In this document: in pieces, positions 33,455 through 41,148 of the stretch
Layout: the number at the start of each line of letters is the position of its first letter
How positions within the stretch are numbered: the first letter of the stretch is position 1
From: Flavonifractor sp. An82
GTDB lineage: Bacteria; Bacillota; Clostridia; Oscillospirales; Oscillospiraceae
Assembly: GCF_002159265.1 (NCBI RefSeq)
Contig: NZ_NFHG01000001.1
Location: 434,001 to 498,000 of the forward strand
Direction: 5' to 3'
Length of the DNA stretch: 64,000 bases
Position numbers and translations under genes: made by a program
The notes under the pieces: generated by a model
The model's input: the letters and a program-made list of their open reading frames with translations, nothing else
Told to the model about the DNA's origin: nothing
The model's database searches: none

Positions 33455-34035
33455 AGGCTGCGATAGACTATATCTTAAATCCCGAAAAGACAGACGGGAA
33501 GCTGCTTGCGTCCTCTTTCGGCTGCGGGCTGGAAACCGCCGATATTGAGTTTGCATGGACGCGGGAAGCTGCCGGAGATCGCGGCACACATTTAGGGCGG
33601 CACTTGATACAATCCTTTGCGGTGGGAGAAACCACACCGGAAGAAGCGCACAAAATCGGCATGGAACTTGCCGGGGCGGTATTAGGCGGCAAGTATGAGT
33701 TTGTTTTGACAACTCACGTCGATAAAGACCATCTGCATAATCACTTGATTTTCAACGCGGTTAGCTTCGTTGACTACAAAAAGTACCATTCCAACAAGCA
33801 AAGCTATCACTTTATCCGGCGCACCAGCGACAGGATATGTAAAGAGCATGGGCTATCCGTCGTCGTACCGGGACAGGACAAGGGAAAAAGCTATGCAGAA
33901 TACACCGCCGAAAAGCAAGGGACAAGCTACAAAGCAAAGCTGAAAACGGCGATAGATACCACTTTTCCCTCGCGGTCAAGCATGGGCTTTCTCGTTTCGG
34001 GGTCGATTTTATCAACCAGCTTTTTCACCTTGTAG
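33415..34035 (+). pseudogene. Truncated MOBP-type relaxase
   Basis: Only the N-terminal nicking domain remains (about 180 residues). The catalytic features are intact: an early Tyr region AAIDYILNPEKT, GRHLIQSF and the metal-binding HVDKDHLHNHLIFN. From about residue 182 (after KAKLKTAIDTT) the frame enters sequence that belongs, on the opposite strand, to an ArdC-like gene, and stops 24 codons later. A full-length relaxase of this type has several hundred residues more. The junction looks like an inversion or deletion between two genes of the element. Confidence 0.88.
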
Positions 34036-34169
34036 GGTGCGGGGGCAAAGATTTTAATGCCTTTCTCGCCTTTCTTTACATGGCGGTCAAACTCCTTTTC
34101 CCATTGACGGAAGCCCATTACTAAATTGCCGCCCTGCATAGCAATTAGGATAGTGTTATTCAAACTAGG
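33955..34169 (-). pseudogene. ArdC-like antirestriction/ssDNA-binding protein, internal fragment
   Basis: An internal piece of about 70 residues with SLNNTILIAMQGGNLVMGF, then QWEKEFDRHVKKGEKGIKIFAP, the classic ArdC N-terminal-domain signature (DUF1738/LtrC-like). It is joined upstream to the VirD4 fragment and downstream, head to head, to the relaxase fragment. It has neither a start of its own nor the rest of the domain. Confidence 0.82.
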
Positions 34170-34406
34170 ACGGTGCCTTTTGGGTCGGTCAAGACGTAGG
34201 AAGAATGAAGCTGCATTAAATTAGGCTTTACGAAAAACCTTGTCTTGCCGCTGCCGCTGCCGCCGATCACCACGACGTTTTTATTTCTCGCATATTTCGG
34301 CTGCTTCGGGCGGCTGTTCATGGTAAGGCGTTCGGTCTGCGTCAAAATGATGTTGTTCTGAAAATCCGGGTCAATGTAGGGCTTTATATCTTCGGCGTTG
34401 CCCCAT
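34160..34406 (-). pseudogene. VirD4-like coupling protein, second fragment
   Basis: This piece continues the N-terminal part at 39064-39359. It reads GNAEDIKPYIDPDFQNN, then the Walker A motif VVIGGSGSGKTRFFVKPN and SSYVLTDPKGT, where it breaks off and meets the ArdC fragment. VirD4/TcpA proteins pump relaxosome DNA into the transfer channel. Most of the protein, including Walker B, is missing, so it cannot function. Confidence 0.9.
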
Positions 34407-34500
34407 GAAGCGTTTTGTCAAGTGCTATTTTGAGTTATTGACGCACAATCAAAGTGAAAGCGCGAAAGTGCAAAGCGCAAAGGGTCTGCACTTTGCGTTT

Positions 34501-34696
34501 TCAGCTTGCGGGTTCGGGCGGCTGCTTCTTCTTGATGAAGTTGTACCATTGACCGCCGACGCGCCTTGCATCCAAAACACCGCCCATGTTGCGCTTGGCG
34601 TTCTGCACCGTCCTTTCAGATATTCCGGCTTCGGCTGCGGCCTTTACAATTTCCTCGCTGGCAAGCTCTTTCCCGTCTGCAAGCAGGTCAAGTAGG
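34501..34696 (-). pseudogene. 3' fragment of an AAA/RepA-like replication ATPase
   Basis: A 64-residue C-terminal piece with a winged-helix look: LLDLLADGKELASEEIVKAA, then EAGISERTVQNAKRNMGGV and a Lys/Pro tail. Such tails end DnaB/RepA-like ATPases of mobilizable elements. It is fused out of frame to the MobL fragment upstream by a deletion. Confidence 0.7.
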
Positions 34697-34766
34697 CGGC
34701 TGCGGCAACGGCTGATTTGCCCTTGCCCCGGCTGACAATGCTGATATTACAATGGTAGATGGCTAT
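34697..34766 (-). pseudogene. 5' fragment of a MobA/MobL relaxase
   Basis: Only the first 23 or so codons remain: AIYHCNISIVSRGKGKSAVAAAAY is the well-known MobQ/TraA-type N terminus. GGGAGG lies eight bases before an ATA in the start position; a GTG three codons earlier is an alternative. The rest of the relaxase is deleted, so the nested element cannot nick its own oriT. Confidence 0.75.
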
Positions 34767-35016
34767 GGGTATCACCTCCCGGATAGGATAATAAAACCCG
34801 CAAAAATGGTACAGACGCCAACGGCGGGTGTACTGTTTTTGTGGGTGTGCAGGGATAGCCGCGTAAGCGGCGCAAGGGGTGCAGCCCCTTGTTGCGGCAA
34901 AGCCGCCAATGTCGGTCAGAGAGGGAAGCAAGCGGCTTTCTCTCTGTGCCGACAAGCCCTCGGCAGAGCGCACGCACCCGTAAGGGTGTATAAGTGCGCC
35001 CTTTGTGCCAAAGGGA

Positions 35017-35313
35017 TTATTCGCTTTTCCCGCCCTTGGTGCGTTTTTTCAGATAAGCCCGCGCTTCCTCGCTCGTCAAGGCAAGCCGGAGAAAGGCGGC
35101 GGCTTCCTCGTCGGTCATGGTCTTGGCTTCCGGCACAATGCTCTCAAAGACCGCACCCCGGACGATCAGCCGATGGCTGCGCGTCCTGCGTTCCTCTTGG
35201 GATAACTTTTGCCGCAACACCTTTTCCCGGTTTTCAAGCTGCCGGATTTTCTTCTTCCCGTCCTCAATCTCGGCTTGCAATTCCTCGCGGTTTTTTTCTC
35301 TCGGTTTCGTCAT
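35017..35313 (-). CDS. DUF3847 protein
   Basis: A 98-residue protein with an N-terminal charged coiled coil (residues 5-45, REELQAEIEDGKKKIRQLEN) and a helical C-terminal part (TMTDEEAAAFLRLALTSEEARAYL). DUF3847 genes usually stand before mobA/mobL in Firmicute mobilizable elements, as here. Function is unknown; an accessory relaxosome role is likely from context. The gap of about 250 bases to the MobL fragment holds no gene that I can see. Confidence 0.82.
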   Translation of the reverse strand: MTKPREKNREELQAEIEDGKKKIRQLENREKVLRQKLSQEERRTRSHRLIVRGAVFESIVPEAKTMTDEEAAAFLRLALTSEEARAYLKKRTKGGKSE

Positions 35314-35444
35314 GGGTGGTCACTCCTTTCTACCTGTCGGCATAGAAAAAGGACAGTCGATTTCCTCGGCTGTCCTTTTGATTAGGGTGTTTGGTTTACT
35401 CCGTTCTGCTCAATAAATGGGAATATTAAATATCAATACGCCCT

Positions 35445-36278
35445 TTAATACATTCCTATTAAAACATCAGCTTCGATTGTCAAATGTGTGAGAGTACGCC
35501 AATCAACGCAATCTTTTTCAACGCAAAAGAGAAGCGGCGTCATTTCAATAAACGACATTCTTTGTTCTGATGACAACTGTACGGTGGCTGAAACCGTTTC
35601 TCTTGAAATGGTTTTAAGATATTTCTCAAAATATTCAACGACAGACTCATTTGAATAATCTGGATTTTTCAAGTGTGCTTGCACTTTAGTCCTGATTTCC
35701 CTCAAATGATTTTTCGTAGGAATTACTTTCACAACATATCCGTTAGGAGATAGCAATCGCTGAAATTCTTTGTAGTGTGCAGGCGAAAATATGTCTAAAA
35801 TACAATCCATACTTCCGTCTTTCAAAGGGATTTTTGATAAGTCAGTAACAAACCACTTCACTGCTTTGCGCTTGTCTTTTTTTGATGCAATCTGTATTGC
35901 CTCCCTTGACAAGTCAAAGGCAAAGATGTTTCGTTCTGTTCTTTGCTGTATCTGCCTTGCATAGAAACCCTCGCCGCAACCAACATCTAAAATGTTTCTT
36001 ATAGATGGCGTATCAGAAATAAACTGTATGATTTTCTCCAACACAACATCATACATGCCATACTCCAAAATTTGGTGCCGGTTGTCAAAAGACCGCTTGC
36101 TGTAGTTGGTTTTGGGCGATGATTTTAACAACAAATTTACATACCCATATCTTGAAATATCAAAGCAATGTCCATGTCTACAAATTAGGCTATTGCCTTG
36201 TATATCCATTGATTTTGTGCAAATTGGGCATTGAAAATAAACCTTGCTGTCTGCAAAGCGTGATAAATTATTATTCAT
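35445..36278 (-). CDS. RlmA/TlrB-like 23S rRNA (guanine-N1) methyltransferase
   Basis: RlmA-family enzymes methylate G745 or G748 in helix 35 of 23S rRNA; TlrB gives resistance to tylosin-type macrolides. The 277-residue protein has the family's N-terminal zinc site (CPICTKSM, then SLICRHGHCFD), the block GYVNLLLKS and a SAM-binding Rossmann fold (ILDVGCGEGFYA near residue 95, DLSKIPLKDGSMD). ACGGAGG precedes the ATG. It is cargo of the nested element and is preceded by the leader peptide MVTFMRLR and dyads, so macrolide-controlled expression is likely. RlmAI versus RlmAII specificity is not decided. Confidence 0.88.
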   Translation of the reverse strand: MNNNLSRFADSKVYFQCPICTKSMDIQGNSLICRHGHCFDISRYGYVNLLLKSSPKTNYSKRSFDNRHQILEYGMYDVVLEKIIQFISDTPSIRNILDVGCGEGFYARQIQQRTERNIFAFDLSREAIQIASKKDKRKAVKWFVTDLSKIPLKDGSMDCILDIFSPAHYKEFQRLLSPNGYVVKVIPTKNHLREIRTKVQAHLKNPDYSNESVVEYFEKYLKTISRETVSATVQLSSEQRMSFIEMTPLLFCVEKDCVDWRTLTHLTIEADVLIGMY

Positions 36279-36300
36279 TTGTTTTTCCTCCGTAATTACA

Positions 36301-36356
36301 TCTCTGCTTCAATAAGCGAGTTATGCAATACGGATAACCGCAACATAACTCGCGGT
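36301..36356 (-). promoter_or_regulatory. Attenuator-type dyads between leader and RlmA-like gene
   Basis: On the minus strand GCGAGTTATG (just after the leader stop) is complementary to CATAACTCGC, and a competing stem ACCGC/GCGGT overlaps the first arm. The loop contains TCCGTA, which is complementary to TACGGA at the ribosome site of the methyltransferase gene. No U-run follows, so translational rather than transcriptional attenuation is more likely. Folding was not computed. Confidence 0.65.
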
Positions 36357-36357
36357 T

Positions 36358-36384
36358 TTATCTTAATCTCATAAATGTAACCAT
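36358..36384 (-). CDS. Leader peptide MVTFMRLR
   Basis: Nine codons including TAA, with GGAGG eight bases before the ATG and a TATACT -10-like box about 60 bases upstream. The end Met-Arg-Leu-Arg-stop equals that of the mefA leader (MTASMRLR) and contains the MRL(R) stalling motif of ErmD-type leaders, at which macrolide- or ketolide-bound ribosomes stop. It lies 79 bases before the RlmA-like gene. Confidence 0.85.
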   Translation of the reverse strand: MVTFMRLR

Positions 36385-36463
36385 TGTGTTGTCCTCCAAT
36401 CAATTCCGCAGTATTACTCTGCTTTTAGAAAAAGTATAGCACAAAACTATGAACATTTCCACT

Positions 36464-36760
36464 CTATTTCAGCCTGTCGGCGGCGTTGCTCTCTCTGGCG
36501 TACCGCCGCGCCGCTTCCCGCCGTTCCTCGCTGTATGGGGCGGTCAGACGGAAAGAGAAGCGGCCTTTCTCAATGTCAAACTCCATGCAGCCCGTTTCCG
36601 GGTCTGCGTCGGTCTGGCGGCACACATCGGGGTGCTGCTCGGCATAGGCGGCAAGCCGCTTCTTCAAGTCGGTATTGTGGGTACGGATATGGATCAACGG
36701 GTCTTTCTCATCAAACCAGATGTCTGTGGTCTTTTTTTGCTTGGGAAGCCCTGTTCGCAT
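36464..36760 (-). CDS. Conserved conjugative-element protein of unknown function
   Basis: A 98-residue, charged protein (KKTTDIWFDEKDPLIHIRTH near the N terminus, MEFDIEKGRFSFRLTAPYSEERREAA near the C terminus). I recognise it as a frequent companion of TnpW and serine recombinases in clostridial elements but know no function. AAAGGAG precedes the ATG. It ends about 80 bases before the MVTFMRLR leader, whose promoter may lie in between or within its last codons. Confidence 0.75.
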   Translation of the reverse strand: MRTGLPKQKKTTDIWFDEKDPLIHIRTHNTDLKKRLAAYAEQHPDVCRQTDADPETGCMEFDIEKGRFSFRLTAPYSEERREAARRYARESNAADRLK

Positions 36761-36894
36761 AAACTCTCCTTTCTGCGCCCCTGTTACGCAATAGGGGCAT
36801 TTTTCGGGTGTTTTCTCCGGCTCTTGACTTGGAGAAAACGGCGTTTTTGACGATAAAAACCGCCCGGACGGGGAATGTATCGTCGGGGCGGCTG

Positions 36895-37074
36895 TTATCG
36901 CAAAATTTCCGATTTTTCCGGCTCTTGACCGTCCTGCAAGCTGTCGGCAAGTATCACTTTGAGCAGCTTGTCGCGGAATGTTTCTGTGCCGCTGTGATTG
37001 AAAAACAATTCCGCAACGATGGTCTGTCCGTTCTTCTGTGTCGTGATGATACTGTCGGGGGTCTGTTCTGCCAT
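36895..37074 (-). CDS. tnpW: TnpW family transposon protein
   Basis: A short gene of 59 residues that begins MAEQTPDSIITTQKNGQT, continues IVAELFFNHSGTETFRDKLL and ends SEILR. This is the TnpW pattern found in Tn4451-like and many other clostridial elements. Its role is unknown. GAAAGGAG precedes the ATG with a spacer of about seven bases. It lies 78 bases after the recombinase gene on the same strand. Confidence 0.85.
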   Translation of the reverse strand: MAEQTPDSIITTQKNGQTIVAELFFNHSGTETFRDKLLKVILADSLQDGQEPEKSEILR

Positions 37075-37152
37075 AGGCGGCTCCTTTCTCCGGGCGCGAA
37101 AAAGGGATTTCCCGTAGCCCGGAAAATCCCTCTTAGTTGTCGGTATTCTGTT

Positions 37153-39003
37153 TTACTGTGCGGGTGCTGCGGCGGCGGCCTGCGCCTTTCTCCTTGCCCG
37201 GTATTCCCGCGCTTTCATGCGGTCATATTCCCGTTGCTTTTCAAGGTTTCGCGCCCGGTACTCCCTTGAATACTGCCGGTGGTAGGCGCGGCTCTTTTCC
37301 TTTTGGGCTTCTTCGATTTCCTCCCGCATTTGCCGGACTTCCTGCTCCGTAGGCTCTGCAAGCTGCGTCACTTCGTTCTCAAATCTGCCGATATAGTTAA
37401 AATATATCCCGATGTGCTGAACAGCCTGTTTTGCCCTTTTCTTGTCGCGCTCATGCACTTCAATCCGGCTGATAAACTCGTTGAGAATGGCGGGGGTCAG
37501 GTCAGTAAAGGCGGCATAGCGTTCCGTCAGCTTCAAAAACTTCTGCGCCCGCCCTCCCGCGTTCTCATAAGCGGATAGCTGCTCTTGGAGTGTGGCAAGC
37601 TCCGTTTTCAGTGTGTAGTATTCTTCCGAATATTTTTGCGACATTTGCTCATAGCGGTCTTGCGGGATAGTGCCGAGGGCGTTGTCCTCATAGAGCTTAT
37701 TCAGCACCTTGTCAATCTGTTCAAGGCGTGTCGTGATTTGCGGGATACGTTTCTGCTGCTTCTTGGTCTGGTCGGTCTGCTGCATGGCAAGGTTCTTTTT
37801 CACTAAGGCTTCAAACTCCGCCCGGTTGCTGATAGAGTAGTCCTCGATTTTCTTCAGCACTTCCGCGACGGTCTGCATGAGCAAGTCCGCGTCGATGATG
37901 TGTGGGGAATGGCACTTGGGGTTTTTGGCTTTCCCCTTGTGATACTCGCTGCAATAGGCAACATGCCGCTTGCCGCCGTTCCTGTAATCTATGCGGATGT
38001 GCATTTTTGCGCCGCAATCCTTACAGAAAAGCAAGCCCGACAAAGGGTGGATTTCCCCGTCCCCGTTGGGGCGTCTGACGGGCGCGTTTTCCAAAATCCG
38101 CTGTGCGGTTTCAAAGTCGGCGCGGTCAATAATCGGCTCATGCACATTTTCGGTTATCTGCCATTGGCTCCGGTCTACATAGTGGTTCCGCTTGTCCCGG
38201 AAATGCTTTGTAGTCTTGAAGTTGACTACATCGCCGCAATACTCCTGCCGCGTGAGGATATGGGTCAAGGTGACTTTGTTCCACTTGTAGCGGTTATCCT
38301 CATTGAGCGCCTTGTTTTTACACGTTCCCCGTCCCCGGTCTTTCATGTAGAAAGTAGGGGTAGGGATTTGCTCCTGCGTCAGATATACGGCGATTTGGTT
38401 GCGGTTCTTCCCGCCGATAAACAGACGGAAAATAAGGCGCACAACCTCGGCGGCTTCCTCGTCGATTATCCAAAAATCCTTGTTGTCCGGGTCTTTCATA
38501 TAGCCGTAGGGGGCTTCGGTGGCAATCGGCTTTCCGCTCATGCCCTTCGTTTTAATGCCGGTCTTTACTTTCTTGCTGATGTCCTTTGCGTACCACTCCG
38601 ACATGATGTTGATAAAGGGCGCAAACTCCAATGTGTCGGGCTTCTCGCTGTCTATCCCGTTGTTGACCGCGATAAAGCGCACATTGTTCCGTCTGAATAT
38701 CTCCATAGCGTTGCCAACTTGGAGATAGTCGCGCCCCCAGCGCGTCAGGTCTTTCATAATGCAGACACCGATTTTTCCGTTTTCTACATCGTCCATCATG
38801 CGGGAATAGGCAGAACGGTCAAAAAATCTGCCGCTTTCGTCATCGTCAATGTAGTGCCGGATATTGGTTAAGTGCTGTCCTCTGGCATAGTTCTCCAAAA
38901 AGATTTTTTGGTTCTGTATGCTGTTGCTCTCACCGCCGTCCCTGTCCTCGTCGCCCACGGAAAGGCGGGAGTAAAGGGCGGTAATTTTGCTATAATCAGT
39001 CAT
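37153..39003 (-). CDS. Large serine recombinase of the nested element (TnpX/TndX-like)
   Basis: A 616-residue recombinase, different from the outer one. The catalytic Ser lies in ALYSRLSVGDEDRDG (about residue 13). The resolvase domain runs to about residue 150, followed by the recombinase domain, a zinc ribbon (FCKDCGAKM, later Cys in AYCSEYHKGKAKNPKCH), a coiled coil and a long basic tail (REYRARNLEKQREYDRMK). GGAGG stands eight bases before ATG 39003; the longer frame would start inside the element end. It lies 60 bases from the right end. No inactivating change is seen. Confidence 0.94.
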   Translation of the reverse strand: MTDYSKITALYSRLSVGDEDRDGGESNSIQNQKIFLENYARGQHLTNIRHYIDDDESGRFFDRSAYSRMMDDVENGKIGVCIMKDLTRWGRDYLQVGNAMEIFRRNNVRFIAVNNGIDSEKPDTLEFAPFINIMSEWYAKDISKKVKTGIKTKGMSGKPIATEAPYGYMKDPDNKDFWIIDEEAAEVVRLIFRLFIGGKNRNQIAVYLTQEQIPTPTFYMKDRGRGTCKNKALNEDNRYKWNKVTLTHILTRQEYCGDVVNFKTTKHFRDKRNHYVDRSQWQITENVHEPIIDRADFETAQRILENAPVRRPNGDGEIHPLSGLLFCKDCGAKMHIRIDYRNGGKRHVAYCSEYHKGKAKNPKCHSPHIIDADLLMQTVAEVLKKIEDYSISNRAEFEALVKKNLAMQQTDQTKKQQKRIPQITTRLEQIDKVLNKLYEDNALGTIPQDRYEQMSQKYSEEYYTLKTELATLQEQLSAYENAGGRAQKFLKLTERYAAFTDLTPAILNEFISRIEVHERDKKRAKQAVQHIGIYFNYIGRFENEVTQLAEPTEQEVRQMREEIEEAQKEKSRAYHRQYSREYRARNLEKQREYDRMKAREYRARRKAQAAAAAPAQ

Positions 39004-39063
39004 GTGCATAACCTCCTGTGCGTCCATGTAGGTGTCCTTTACACTTAAAATTATGCACTCCAT

Positions 39064-39359
39064 CGGGCAGAGCCGTACTCCGCGCCCTTGCGGTATTTCT
39101 TTGCGTTTTTCCCTTTGACATAGACAATCAAGCGGATAACCACCGCGCCTACAATGCCAACAAGCAAATCCAGCGGGTACACGCTCGGCAAGGCGTTTTC
39201 AAATGCTGCGGAAAATCCTTTTGTGATATTCAGTATCTTTGCGGATATATCCGCGCCGGGGGCAAGTCGCACCGCCTGTCCGACTTTATCAAAGAGATAG
39301 ACAAAGAACACATAGGGGATATTCGGAAGTATCAGCTTTTTGTAGTTTATTTGCTTCAT
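39064..39359 (-). pseudogene. VirD4-like coupling protein, N-terminal fragment
   Basis: The first 99 residues of a VirD4/TcpA coupling protein with two membrane segments (about residues 14-32 and 65-82) and KGAEYGSARW, where the nested element cuts in. The continuation is at 34160-34406. It overlaps the end of the PcfB gene by 4 bases (ATGA), the usual PcfB-VirD4 coupling in these elements. Confidence 0.92.
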
Positions 39360-39829
39360 ATCTCGCGCCCCCTGTCTATTTTCTTTACCTTGTCGCGGGC
39401 GGCGTTAAGCTGCTTCGCCTTGTCCTTTGCAGCGGCAAGGGCTTTGCGGATAGAGGGCTTTTTATCCCGGTTCAGCTTCTTTGCGGAAAACTCTTGAAAT
39501 GCTGCGGTCATAACGTCCGCGTCCCGGCCTTTGAAAAACACAAGGTAACGGGTCTGCTCGCCCTTAACCTTTTTCAGCGAAAAATCTATGTTGTATTTCT
39601 TCGCCGTACTCTCAAAGGCTTTAATATTGCTGTCGGTGATCTCGATGTTGGAAACGCCCGCGTTCTGCTTCATAAGCTGGCGCATGGTCTGTTTCCCATG
39701 CGCGGGCTTGCTTTTCTGCTCCAAAAACTTTCGGATTGCTTTCTGCAACGCCTGTTCGGTAAGCCGCGCCGCGCCTTTTCCCACTTTGACGTATAGGGCA
39801 ATCGTTTTTTGGGTTACTTCCTCCTGCAA
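39356..39829 (-). CDS. PcfB family conjugation protein
   Basis: A 157-residue protein of the PcfB/DUF3801 family, which precedes the VirD4 coupling protein in Gram-positive conjugative systems. The N-terminal half has GKGAARLTEQALQKAIRKFL, and the centre SNIEITDSNIKAFESTAKKY and YLVFFKGRDADVMTAAFQEF. A basic Ala/Lys-rich tail closes it. In pheromone plasmids PcfB assists relaxase docking. It overlaps the VirD4 fragment. Confidence 0.9.
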   Translation of the reverse strand: MQEEVTQKTIALYVKVGKGAARLTEQALQKAIRKFLEQKSKPAHGKQTMRQLMKQNAGVSNIEITDSNIKAFESTAKKYNIDFSLKKVKGEQTRYLVFFKGRDADVMTAAFQEFSAKKLNRDKKPSIRKALAAAKDKAKQLNAARDKVKKIDRGREI

Positions 39830-39865
39830 GGTATCAACTCCTTTCCCGGTAAAGTGTGGCTATGC

Positions 39866-40810
39866 TCATTCGCCGCCGTAAAAATCGTGATTGACAAGGG
39901 CGGTATAGTAGCTGTCAATGGTACTCGGCGCGTTGAACAGCACCGCTTTTAGATACTGCTTGATATTGCGCACTTTGGTTGTGTTTTCCCTCATGCAGTC
40001 CAAAACAAATTCAATATGGCTGCTGTTCAGCTTCAAAAACTTGGATTTGACAAGTTCGGCGGGGTAGTCGTCCCCGGCAATACGGATTGTCTTTCGGGCT
40101 GTGCAGACGGTTTCCAGCATAAGGTCAACAATCTCATTTAGGCGGTCTGCGTCGATTTTACAGTTTTGAATGAGATGGTCGTATTCGATATTGTCCTTGA
40201 TAATCTCCCTGTAAATCTCTACTGCGCTATTGCTTTTCGCTTCCGTTCTTTTCCTTTCCGGCGGCGTAGCCGCTTCGTCCTGTGCAAAGGGCAAGGGGTT
40301 TGGGGAATGGAAAGGAATGGAATGGGTACTTGATAAATCAGTAATTGATTGTTCTTTACTTGATATATCTTTATTTAATTGCGTTGGATTTTCCAACGTA
40401 GGTTTTTCCAACGTTGGATTATCCAATGTTGGATTATCCAATGTTGGATTTTCCAATGTAGGTAAATCCGATATAGACGGCTGTTCGCCGCTGGTAGCTG
40501 CTTCCGGCTCTCGCGGCTGCGGCTGCTCGTATATGACATAATCCGCGCCCCGCAAGCGTCCTTTCTCGTCGCGCTCCCGGCTGCGCACGATATATCCGGC
40601 TTTTTCGAGTTCTTTTACCGCTTCGCGGATTGCGTCGATCTTCTCGCGGTTGATGTGAGATAAGCCCGCAAGGGTATAATCCCAATCTTCGGGCAAAGAC
40701 AGCATTTGCGAAAGCAAGCCTTTTGCCTTTAAGGTGAGTTCCTTATTGCGCAAGTGGTGGTTGCTCATAACGGTATATCCCGTATTGCGTTCCACTCTGA
40801 AAACTGCCAT
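39866..40810 (-). CDS. DUF6017 / replication-initiator-like protein
   Basis: A 314-residue protein found at the head of the transfer module of Tn1549-like elements. The N-terminal winged helix (residues 1-105; HLRNKELTLKAKGLLSQMLSL, then GLSHINREKIDAIREAVKELEKAGYI) resembles RepA initiators, and the C-terminal block (VEIYREIIKDNIEYDHLI, then KAVLFNAPSTIDSYY) is the DUF6017 part. The linker (about residues 125-155) is made of tandem PTL(E/D)NPT units. It probably serves replication of the excised circle. Confidence 0.85.
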   Translation of the reverse strand: MAVFRVERNTGYTVMSNHHLRNKELTLKAKGLLSQMLSLPEDWDYTLAGLSHINREKIDAIREAVKELEKAGYIVRSRERDEKGRLRGADYVIYEQPQPREPEAATSGEQPSISDLPTLENPTLDNPTLDNPTLEKPTLENPTQLNKDISSKEQSITDLSSTHSIPFHSPNPLPFAQDEAATPPERKRTEAKSNSAVEIYREIIKDNIEYDHLIQNCKIDADRLNEIVDLMLETVCTARKTIRIAGDDYPAELVKSKFLKLNSSHIEFVLDCMRENTTKVRNIKQYLKAVLFNAPSTIDSYYTALVNHDFYGGE

Positions 40811-41148
40811 GTTTCATCACTTCCTCTCTTGGTCTGCGTGGAATATTAGAAAGCCGTTTTCGGCGGTTTTGGTATTGCAGTATGCCTTTGCCGTTTTTGT
40901 GTCTGAAAAGCCTTGTATTGCAAGGGCTTTTTCGCGCCTAACGTTCCACGTTACCGCCTGTTTTCGGGCATAAAAAAACCGCAACTCTTTTCAAGCTGCG
41001 GCGACATATCCTACTCACTTAAAAACGCCATATCAAGGCTTGTCCAACCTTGCTACGGCGTTTTAGGTGTAATTATAGGGGTTGTTTAATTGTCTTTAAT
41101 GTGCTGAAAGCCGCATGGTTACGGCATTTTCCTTGTTGTGCATATATT
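40811..41148. other. Right end of the outer element, gene-free
   Basis: No gene is seen. The stretch carries ribosome-site sequence for the DUF6017 gene, a GCAACTCTTTTCAAGCTGCG dyad-like segment near 40980 and, near 41131, the inverted terminal sequence TGTTGTGCATA. Confidence 0.5.

Larger units (their letters stand above)
34407..39063. mobile_element. Nested Tn4451-type mobilizable element carrying an RlmA-like gene
   Basis: This 4.66 kb unit splits the VirD4 gene. CCAT occurs at 34403-34406 and again at 39060-39063. Removing one copy plus the insert restores the frame as YGSARW-GNAEDIKPY, a natural VirD4 sequence. Contents on the minus strand: large serine recombinase at one end, TnpW, a small conserved protein, the RlmA-like gene with its leader, DUF3847, then MobL and ATPase remnants at the other end. 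This matches the recombinase/TnpW/Mob plan of Tn4451-like elements, with the methyltransferase in the cargo place. Confidence 0.9.
27290..41148. mobile_element. Decayed integrative (conjugative/mobilizable) element in the collagen-like gene
   Basis: The segment is clearly lower in GC than its surroundings and splits one Gly-X-Y gene. Its ends carry the inverted sequence TATGCACAACA (27297-27307 and, inverted, near 41131-41141), each with CCGT at the same 5-base distance towards the flank. Contents in minus-strand order: DUF6017 Rep-like protein, PcfB, split VirD4, ArdC fragment, RlmN/Cfr-like cassette, Tn916-type sigma and HTH proteins, DUF6870, large serine recombinase. MobC and relaxase run the other way. 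VirB4, VirB6 and most transfer genes are missing. The exact crossover bases are not resolved. Confidence 0.88.
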
